Source: an uncultured Candidatus Saccharibacteria bacterium (GTDB taxonomy: Bacteria > Patescibacteriota > Saccharimonadia > Saccharimonadales > Saccharimonadaceae). From it: a stretch of 64,000 nucleotides of DNA. Shown one piece after another: positions 34,418-42,300 of the stretch. The DNA lies in contig CAMVRN010000005.1 of the NCBI GenBank assembly GCA_947169915.1, positions 1 to 64,000 on the forward strand. The letters are read 5' to 3'. Below the pieces are notes generated by a model. The model made no database searches and had not been told where the DNA came from. It saw only the letters and a list, made by a program, of their open reading frames with translations. The position numbers and the translations under genes are program-made. The number at the start of each line of letters is the position of its first letter. Within the stretch, counting starts at the first letter, position 1.

Positions 34418-37270
34418 TTAGGCCTTTTCGAGTGTAATTGTGCCTTGAACCCCTTCGACCGTGACAATTTCATCGTAAGTGTAGTTTTTGTCTTTATCTA
34501 ATTCGAGTGCGAGGGTCTCATTTTTTATCATCTCAGTGTAATCTTTTGGTACATCAAAAGTTACGGACAACTTGATTCTATCATCGACTTGCAAACCTGC
34601 TTTTTTACGTGCTGACTGAATTGATCTGATTAGTTCACGCGCGAAACCTTCTTCTTTGAGCTCTTTCGTTAATTTTTTGTCGAGTTTATAGACTGGACCG
34701 TTTTCTACGGATTTAACATTTAGCTCATCGGCAATGATTTGTTCATAAAAGTCGGGTAGTTTATCGCCTGGGTATACAAATTTTGCAAGCGGTTGGCGAA
34801 CTTTGACTTGGGGCTCTATCTCTGATTTTTGCATACGCATCATCAATCCTTCTGCGATTGCATTGCGAGTTTTTTGCATTAAATCTAGCACCTCATGATT
34901 TATCTCGCCTGGTGTTGGATAGTTGAGCAGATGAACGGAAGAGGTTGACCCGGTCATCTTTTGATATAATTCTTCGGCCAAGAATGGCGTGAACGGAGCG
35001 AGGATTTCGGAGAATTGAACTAGCGCGAAGTAGAGAGTGTTGTAGGCTTCAAACTTGTCTGAATCGTCTTCTGATTTCCAGAAACGGCGACGCGAACGTC
35101 GAACGAACCAATTCGACAAATCATCTACAAAAGGCAGAACGGTAGAGAGGGCTTTAGGAAGGTTATATTCTTTCATCCCGTCTTCTATTTCTTTTTGGAG
35201 TTCATAGATTCTGGAGATAATCCAGGTGTCAAGTGGATTAGTGAAATGTTTTGGCAACGTAGCGTTGTTCGAGTCAAAGCCATCTACTTCTGCGTACATT
35301 GTGAAGAAATCGTAGACGTTCCAAATCATAGAAAGCTTACGCGCAACGTCTGATACGTCTTTGTCCAGGAGCGCAAAATCCTCTCCGGCGGTTACTGGGC
35401 TAGATAGTAGCAAGAATCGAAGAGAATCGGCAGAAAACTTATCCATCAACTCGTTTGGGTCTGTATAATTTCCCAACGACTTGGACATCTTCCTACCGTC
35501 GTTGCCCGCAAGCGTACCAGTTACGATAACGTTTTTATAGGCATTTTTGCCAAATAGAGCAGTGTTTACAACGTGGACGTAGTAAAACCAAGCACGAACT
35601 TGGCCAACATATTCTACGATAAAATCGGCTGGATAATTCTTTTCGAATTTTTCTTTATTTTCGAATGGGTAGTGGAGTTGCGCAAAAGGCATCGAACCCG
35701 ATTCGAACCAGCAATCTAGAACTTTATCGATACGTTTGAAGTGCTCTCCGTCTATATCGAACTCAATTGCATCGACCCATGGACGATGATAGTCTTCAAG
35801 TCTTGTGCCAGAAAGCTCATAAAGCTCGTCATAGCTTCCAATGACTTTGACAGTTCCTTTATCGCCTTTCCAAACAGGCATGGCTGTAGCCCAGAAGCGG
35901 TCGCGAGAAAGATTCCAATCTGGGGCTGCTTCGATGTTTTTGCGAAAGCGCCCTTCTTTGATATAGTCCGGGAACCAGTTGATAAATTCGTTATTCTTTA
36001 TCAGCTCAGGCTTAAGGTTTTGCACGTCAAAGAACCAGCTAGGAAATGCGCGGTACATAATGCGGGACTTAGAGCGTGGATTGAACGGATATTCGTGTTT
36101 AATATATTCAATCTTGTAGACAATCTCTTTTTCTTCAAGAATCTTTGCAATAAATTTGTTTCCTGCCCAAATTTCGATACCGTTTTCGTCTGTGTCGCGG
36201 ACTCCAAGCTGATGTAGCTTTTCTGCGATTTCTGACAAATAGTATCCATTTTCGTCGATTACGTCTTCGAAATCGATTTCCTTTTCGTGCTCAATATAAA
36301 GCGAATAATCGTCTTCGCCGTATGCTGGTGCGCAATGTACAATACCGGTTCCTTCTTCTTCGCCAACAAAATCTGCGGCATAGACGTTTCTGATTATTTT
36401 TTTGTCTAGTAGGTCTTCATATTTAAATTTTGCGACTTCTTTGCCACTCATGATTTTGCCAGGCTTTTTATTGGGGAAGAGTTTTCCTGCAAGCTTGGTA
36501 GCGACAATGTATTTACCGTCATATATGCCATATTCGAGCTTTGGACTGACTGCAAGCATTTTGTTTGCGGGAAGCGTCCAAGGCGTTGTCGTCCACGCTA
36601 GAATGAACAAGTCCGAGTCTTTTACTTTGAATTTGACGTAAGCTGACGGGTCAGTTACCGTCTGATATGCGTCGTTATCCATAGTAACTTCAGCTTTTGA
36701 AACAGGAGTTGCGAATTTTGTATCGTACATCAAGACTTTACGACCTTCGTAGATAAAGCCCTTTTCGTAAAGCGTTTTAAAGGCCCACCAAACGCTCTCC
36801 ATGAAGTCTTTGTTCATAGTTCGATATGGATTATCAAAATCTACCCAACGGCCAATTCTATCAATCGTAGAGCGCCATGTTTCGCTGTTTGCAACCATGG
36901 ATTCACGTGCTTTTATAATGTAGTTTTCGAGAGATATTTTTGTGCCGATTTCTCTTCGGTCAGAAATACCTAATTGTTTTTCAACAAAGTTTTCTGCCGG
37001 CAGACCATGGCAGTCCCATCCCCATCTGCGCTCAACACGTTTTCCTTTCATGGTCCAATAGCGTGGGACGGCATCTTTGATGATACTTGAGAGTAGCGTG
37101 CCGTGATGGGGCATGCCGGTAATGAATGGTGGTCCATCATAAAAAACATACGAATCTGAAATCTCGCGATTCTCTATCGATTTTTCAAAAATTTTATTTT
37201 TCTTCCACCATTCGGAAATTGCTTTTTCGTATTCGATAGCGCGACGCCGGTCGCCAAATTTGTACTTCAT
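34418..37270 (-). CDS. ileS: Isoleucyl-tRNA synthetase
   Basis: 950 residues. Charges tRNA-Ile. Class I motifs: HIGH as MPHHGTLLSS (about residues 53-62) and KMSKSLGNYTDP. The editing domain holds TTTPWTLPANKML and GTGIVHCAPAYGEDD. The C-terminus lacks the CxxC zinc module of the common bacterial type and the sequence is closer to the eukaryote-like IleS2 type (WGWDCHGLPAE, FMESVWWAFKTL). That type is often less sensitive to mupirocin, which is family knowledge and not shown here. No T-box leader precedes it; TATTAT is 8 nt before the ATG. Confidence 0.96.
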   Translation of the reverse strand: MKYKFGDRRRAIEYEKAISEWWKKNKIFEKSIENREISDSYVFYDGPPFITGMPHHGTLLSSIIKDAVPRYWTMKGKRVERRWGWDCHGLPAENFVEKQLGISDRREIGTKISLENYIIKARESMVANSETWRSTIDRIGRWVDFDNPYRTMNKDFMESVWWAFKTLYEKGFIYEGRKVLMYDTKFATPVSKAEVTMDNDAYQTVTDPSAYVKFKVKDSDLFILAWTTTPWTLPANKMLAVSPKLEYGIYDGKYIVATKLAGKLFPNKKPGKIMSGKEVAKFKYEDLLDKKIIRNVYAADFVGEEEGTGIVHCAPAYGEDDYSLYIEHEKEIDFEDVIDENGYYLSEIAEKLHQLGVRDTDENGIEIWAGNKFIAKILEEKEIVYKIEYIKHEYPFNPRSKSRIMYRAFPSWFFDVQNLKPELIKNNEFINWFPDYIKEGRFRKNIEAAPDWNLSRDRFWATAMPVWKGDKGTVKVIGSYDELYELSGTRLEDYHRPWVDAIEFDIDGEHFKRIDKVLDCWFESGSMPFAQLHYPFENKEKFEKNYPADFIVEYVGQVRAWFYYVHVVNTALFGKNAYKNVIVTGTLAGNDGRKMSKSLGNYTDPNELMDKFSADSLRFLLLSSPVTAGEDFALLDKDVSDVARKLSMIWNVYDFFTMYAEVDGFDSNNATLPKHFTNPLDTWIISRIYELQKEIEDGMKEYNLPKALSTVLPFVDDLSNWFVRRSRRRFWKSEDDSDKFEAYNTLYFALVQFSEILAPFTPFLAEELYQKMTGSTSSVHLLNYPTPGEINHEVLDLMQKTRNAIAEGLMMRMQKSEIEPQVKVRQPLAKFVYPGDKLPDFYEQIIADELNVKSVENGPVYKLDKKLTKELKEEGFARELIRSIQSARKKAGLQVDDRIKLSVTFDVPKDYTEMIKNETLALELDKDKNYTYDEIVTVEGVQGTITLEKA

Positions 37271-37309
37271 ATCTGTTTATAATACCATATTTATTAGTTT
37301 TTGGCGAGT

Positions 37310-37573
37310 TTATCGGATGGCATAGCCAATGACTTCGTCGATGACTGGGAGGGGAGTTCCAGCCCAAGTTTCATAAGTTTTCCCGTCTGTATCGGCTACA
37401 ACTATTGCAGGGTAGCGAACAATGTCGCGAGAAACGCAGAATGTTTCTCCGTCTGGCATCTCTGGGTCAAGTTTTTCTACTTCATGACCGCTCCTGTTCT
37501 CAAATTCGCTAATCCATTCTTCTACTTCGCGAGAATAGTCAGAATACTCTTTGTATACCACGATGATTCTCAT
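37310..37573 (-). CDS. Thioredoxin-fold small protein without CxxC
   Basis: 87 residues. The pattern IIVVYKEYSDYSREVEEWISEFENRSG, then DGETFCVSRDIVRYPAIVVADTDGK, then WAGTPLPVIDEVIGY follows a glutaredoxin/thioredoxin-like fold with a cis-proline at YPAIVV. The N-terminal CxxC is replaced by EYSDYS, so it cannot do dithiol chemistry there; one Cys remains (FCVS). Its ATG overlaps the nrdR stop (ATGA), so it is co-translated with nrdR. A partner or regulatory role linked to ribonucleotide reduction is only inference. Confidence 0.7.
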   Translation of the reverse strand: MRIIVVYKEYSDYSREVEEWISEFENRSGHEVEKLDPEMPDGETFCVSRDIVRYPAIVVADTDGKTYETWAGTPLPVIDEVIGYAIR

Positions 37574-38037
37574 TTTTTAATCTCCTGGCGTTTTTCGCGT
37601 TGTTTTCTGATAATTTCTTCGAATTCGTCGAGAGTCTTGAACTTACGGAAGACTGAAGAATATCGAACGTATGCTACTTCGTTCGTTTCGGATAGAACTT
37701 CAAGTACTGCTTCGCCGATTTGTTCGCTAGTTACGATGTCTGTACCGTACGAGTAGAGAACCTCCATAGCTTTTTCAACGACTTCCTCTACCGCCAAGTC
37801 ACTATTCAAAAACTTACCGACGCTTCGCCTGATTGATGTAACGAGTTTGTCTCTATCAAAAGATTCATGCTCACCGCTGCGTTTTTTTACCATCAGCTGA
37901 GGCATTTCTATTCGTTCGTAGGTTGTGAAACGATGCTTTCCGTCACTTGTAACGCGACGACGACGAATCATTGTCCCGTCCAACGCTTCACGACTTTCAA
38001 GGACTTTTGAGTCGCCTATCTTGAATTTATAAGTCAT
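37570..38037 (-). CDS. nrdR: NrdR-like ATP-cone repressor lacking the zinc ribbon cysteines
   Basis: 155 residues, the NrdR length. NrdR represses ribonucleotide reductase genes in response to nucleotide state. The conserved blocks VLESREALDGTMIRRRR, HRFTTYERIEMPQLMVKKRSG, FDRDKLVTSIRRSVGK and the C-terminal DVAYVRYASVFRKF-like run (NEVAYVRYSSVFRKF) are present, so the ATP-cone is intact. The N-terminal zinc ribbon should read CPxC...CxxCG; here it reads MTYKFKIGDS...VTSDGKH, with no cysteine at all. Ribosome-binding site AAAAGGGAGGC is strong. DNA binding may work without zinc or may be changed. Confidence 0.88.
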   Translation of the reverse strand: MTYKFKIGDSKVLESREALDGTMIRRRRVTSDGKHRFTTYERIEMPQLMVKKRSGEHESFDRDKLVTSIRRSVGKFLNSDLAVEEVVEKAMEVLYSYGTDIVTSEQIGEAVLEVLSETNEVAYVRYSSVFRKFKTLDEFEEIIRKQREKRQEIKK

Positions 38038-38070
38038 GCCTCCCTTTTCCTCTCTGTTTAATTATATTGT

Positions 38071-39258
38071 TTAGTTTTTTAGACGAGAGCGTAGGCTAGG
38101 TGGAATATCTAGGTCTTCTTCTGGTTCGTTCTTCTCGATATTGTCCCACATATTGTTTGGATTATTCGCTACAAAGTCAGATGATTCTTGAGGGTTTTTA
38201 TTTGTGGCTTCTTCCTTAGCTTTTGCTTCAGCCTCTGCACGAGCTTTTTCTTCCTCTTCTCGTTGCTTTTGCTGTTCCTCTTGAATGCGTTTTTCTTCAA
38301 GTTCACGGTAGTAGTCGGAATCGAAGCCTGTTGCGACGACCGTAATGACGATTTCGTCTTGTAGCTCTGGACGAATTTGGGCACCGAAGATGATATTTGC
38401 GTCTGGAGAAACTGCTGCGGTGATTACTTCTGCAGCTTCTTGAATCTCGTTCATGGACATATCGTTGCCGCCAGCGACGCTGAAGAGAACACCTTTTGCG
38501 CCTTCAATTTTGACTTCGATGAGCGGTGATTCAATGGCTTGGTTTGCAGCGACCGTGGCACGGTTTTCACCTGATGCACGGCCAATGCCCATAAGCGCGG
38601 AACCAGCGTTTTTCATGATTGCTTTAACGTCAGCGAAGTCGAGGTTAATAAGGCTATGTTCTGTAATCAGTTCGGAAATACCTTGCACACCTTGGCGAAG
38701 AACATCATCAGCGATTTTGAAGGTTTCAAGAAGTGGAGTGCGAGGGTCAATAGTTTGAAGTAGACGGTCGTTTGGAATTGTAATAAGCGCATCGACGTTG
38801 CGAGCAAGGTTTGCGATAGCTTCTTCGGCATTTTTCTTACGAACTGCACCTTCGAAACTAAATGGTTTCGTTGCTACTCCTACGGTAAGGATGTCGCGAG
38901 CCCTTGCTTCTTCGGCCACGATTGGGCCTGCGCCTGAACCTGTGCCACCGCCGGCGCCCAGTGTAATAAAGGCCATGTCGGCACCATCAAGAGCTTTACC
39001 AATCAGTTCACGGCTTTCTTCGGCTGCCGCGCGCCCTTTCTCTGGGTCGCCGCCGGCTCCTAAGCCTCTTCCGATATGAACTTTCGTATCAGCATTAGAA
39101 TGATGTAAATCTTGTGCATCGGTATTAATAGCGACGAGCTCAACACCGGATAGACCGACTTCTTTCATGCGGTCGATAGCGGAGCCACCTGCGCCACCCA
39201 CGCCAATGACTTTGATGCTTGCTGTGCTTTCTACTTCGGATGGTTTAATTTCGGGCAT
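38071..39258 (-). CDS. ftsZ: Cell division protein FtsZ
   Basis: 395 residues. Tubulin-like GTPase that forms the division ring. GTP-binding GGAGGSAIDRM and the tubulin signature GAGGGTGSGAGP are present, with NTDAQDL and the T7-loop region NLDFADVKAIM. A long charged linker (Glu/Lys/Ala-rich, about 325-360) leads to the C-terminal peptide DIPPSLRSRLKN, which normally binds FtsA, ZipA or SepF. No ftsA or ftsQ is next to it; it is followed by nrdR and the thioredoxin-like gene in the same direction. Ribosome-binding site GAGGAAAG. Confidence 0.98.
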   Translation of the reverse strand: MPEIKPSEVESTASIKVIGVGGAGGSAIDRMKEVGLSGVELVAINTDAQDLHHSNADTKVHIGRGLGAGGDPEKGRAAAEESRELIGKALDGADMAFITLGAGGGTGSGAGPIVAEEARARDILTVGVATKPFSFEGAVRKKNAEEAIANLARNVDALITIPNDRLLQTIDPRTPLLETFKIADDVLRQGVQGISELITEHSLINLDFADVKAIMKNAGSALMGIGRASGENRATVAANQAIESPLIEVKIEGAKGVLFSVAGGNDMSMNEIQEAAEVITAAVSPDANIIFGAQIRPELQDEIVITVVATGFDSDYYRELEEKRIQEEQQKQREEEEKARAEAEAKAKEEATNKNPQESSDFVANNPNNMWDNIEKNEPEEDLDIPPSLRSRLKN

Positions 39259-39287
39259 ATTCTTTCCTCGCTTACAATTCTTTGTTT

Positions 39288-39316
39288 ATTCTAGCACAAG
39301 AATAGGGGGTTTTCAA
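39288..39316 (-). promoter_or_regulatory. Promoter of ftsZ
   Basis: Minus strand TTGAAA (39316-39311), 17-nt spacer, TAGAAT (39293-39288), followed by a 30-nt leader with GAGGAAAG. Confidence 0.75.
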
Positions 39317-39322
39317 GGGGAG

Positions 39323-42300
39323 TTAGAACCTTGGAGGAAGCTTCTTCTGATAAACTACTGTAGGTAGGCCAGTCACGCGAGAATTGTCGTACCCCCAAAG
39401 AATAATCGAAGGATTATAATTGACGACTTCTGCAGCTTCCTCGGTGGTATCCTCGGCTGGGTCCGCTCCGTAGGTGCGTCTCATCAATATCTTTCCGCCA
39501 ACCATGGCGCCATTTACGGTGAGTTGTTCGGTACAGGTCGTGTTCGAGAGAGGAATATTATCGCCGTCTGAGGTTGTACAGGTGTTAATTGTGCCACCAG
39601 TATTCCCTTCGCCTTTTGCGACAAGAAGTGCGTCAATTCGAGTGACTGTATCTTCGATATTGATATCTTTACCAATGATTATGATTTGCGGAACATCTTC
39701 TGAGCTTGTCCGCTCTTCAGAAGAGTTTATTATGATGTCTCTGGTGATGTTTATTGTCTCGTCACTTATAATGATATGTGGGCCTGAGTCTATTTCGTTT
39801 GAAGGGATTGCGGACAGCGAATCTGCTGTTGGCGGAACGTATTCAAGAAGTTTAGCGATGAAATCTGAGCGGTTGTATACTGAGGCGTTTCCTAATGCGT
39901 CTTCTTTTGTTTCATCATAACACCGGTTATTTGAAATTGTGATTGGACTAAGGTCGCAGAGTGAGCTTGTTCCGAGCGCGCCACTGATAGTGTATGCACC
40001 GGAAGTAAGATTTTTGAGATTGCCGTTGGCGATGGCTACGAAATCTGCCCATGAGCCATAGAGTCTATTATCTGTTTTGATGCGGGAAGTTTTGATTCCG
40101 CCTGCGGAAAGAACAGAGCCACCCCAAACTTGGAAGCTTGGCTGTTTCGAGACGTTTCTACAGGAGGATGAGGATACATAGTAGCCTGAATTCGATGCAG
40201 ATGTGTAGTTTCTAATCGCGATTGCAACGCAGAATTTATTGCCTACTGCAATCTTCGGAACGGTGATTGTGCCAGTAGAGTAAGAGAGCGAGTAATCAGT
40301 TTTATCGTAAACGTTTCTAAATGGTACGTTTGATGTTGGGTCTGGGTCTCCAGCGTGATTGCCTTGTTTTGGCTTGTCTGGATGGCCTGTATTCGAGATG
40401 GATTCTGGGTTCATAGTAGAAGCGATTTCGCAGGTGCCTGGTTTTGCTACTGAATTAAAGTATGCGCATGGATTACCCGTTATTTCTTCGCCAGTGACAG
40501 ACGAGGCGTCTTCTCCGGTCGTGTCAGTATCTAGTATATAGGTAATTACATATACATATCGTTCATTTCCGGTATGGTCTGGGTCGGTTATGTATTCATG
40601 GAAAGTGTTTTCTTGTTCGACAGAAATGTTGTAATCCATGCGGAAGGTGTTTCCTTCGAATGCAATTGGGTCAGCTGGGGTTGATGGTTCTACGTTCGTT
40701 ATTTCGTAATTGTATGGGCGAGTGATTGTATAGACAGTTGGGTCTACGGAATCTCGGGCAACAGGCGTTGTGGTTTGAGGCGTCAAATCAAGTTTTTCTG
40801 TGCGGTCGTAGAACTGTGTGCCGGATTTGCTGGACCAGGCGCCGGTATACACTTCTTGACGGTAGATGTTTTTATAACGGACACGCCATGCGGCTCGGGA
40901 ATTATATGTGCTATGGCTTACATTTTTTGTTATACCTGCAGGAAGGACATATTCGTCACGAGATGATGCATTGAATGTCGTGAAGGTGCGTCCATCGGAC
41001 GGAGTTGAGCTCCATGAGTCTCCATCATTCTTGTTTCTTGCATTTAGAGTGACTGGATAACCGTTAATTTGGAAGTCCGTTTGATAGAACGGATAGAGTA
41101 GTTTTGAGCTATCTCTAGTACCTGGAAGACGCTCATTGCCCCACATTCTTGCGGTTACATCATAAGCAGGGTCGTTATAAATCGACCTTTGATAGAATAC
41201 GACTCCGGAGTCAGTTTCATCAAAGTTGTTTGCGCGGAATTCATTATTGTCATAGCGTCGTAACGAATGGTCAAAGAACATGGTTGATGTTAACTTGATT
41301 GTCTCATAATTGTTCCCGCTGAGGCGATTTGCTCCAGTAATCGTCATATTGCCAGTTTCGCCAGAAACATCGATATAATGGTTCTTATATCTAGTATCGA
41401 CAATGTCGTTTTCCCAACGAGGGTTTTTGAGTGTGATACAGACTGGAGTAGTGTAATAGGTTGTATTGTAACTCCAGATGCGGTCAACGTAGCTATCGTA
41501 ATTTGAGGCATTTGTGCTCGTCGCGTAACTGGTTGCGCTGTTATATTGGAGGCGGTGGCAGGTATAAATATATTTACCTTTGTTAGATGCATCCAATGTC
41601 CATCTTGGATTGGTGTGAAATGTGACTGTCTGGCCTGCTGAAAGATACGCTTCGCCTGACGTCGTTAGACTTGTGTCCGAATCTTCTGATGAACGATAAG
41701 TTATGTAGTAATCTGCGGTACAGCCTGCGTCAACACAATATTGGAGACGCCAGTTGACCTTTGCATTTTTGACGTAATAGGTGTCTGCCATATCTGAGCT
41801 TTTATCTTCGTCAGTACGGCTCAAAGTATGCGTGAAGGATGCTGTATAATTTGAGTCGGCTGGGTAATCGTCAACAAAGGTACCGTCTGAATCTGTTCCG
41901 GTTCCTGTAATGCGGCGCGTATTATCAATGGTTCCTTCGAGATTATTGTTTGTGCGATTGAGCTTTTCGTGTGGGTTAAGAACGCCAGTTGTCGAACCGG
42001 TGAAATGGGCGATATATTCTTGGTGGGAGTTCATAATTGAGTAACACTCACGAGTTTTTCCATTATAGACGCGTTTGTCGAGAGTATTATCGATATAAAT
42101 AACTGGGGTGTCGTATGCAATGTAGAAACATTGATATACTACAGAATCGATAGGAACTATGATTTCTTTTGCGCTTGATGTAGTTGATTCTGTCTCGTTA
42201 TAAGACAATGCTCTAGTTTCGCTTGTAGGGGTGGTTGGATAACCTGTATCGCTGTATGCGTAACGCGAAGAAACCGCCCACTTCGGAATGTTGTTTGTGC

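Noticed and set aside
37271-37309. T-box riboswitch before ileS
   Set aside because: Only about 38 bases separate the genes, too short for a T-box, and no AGGGUGGNACCGCG-like element is present.
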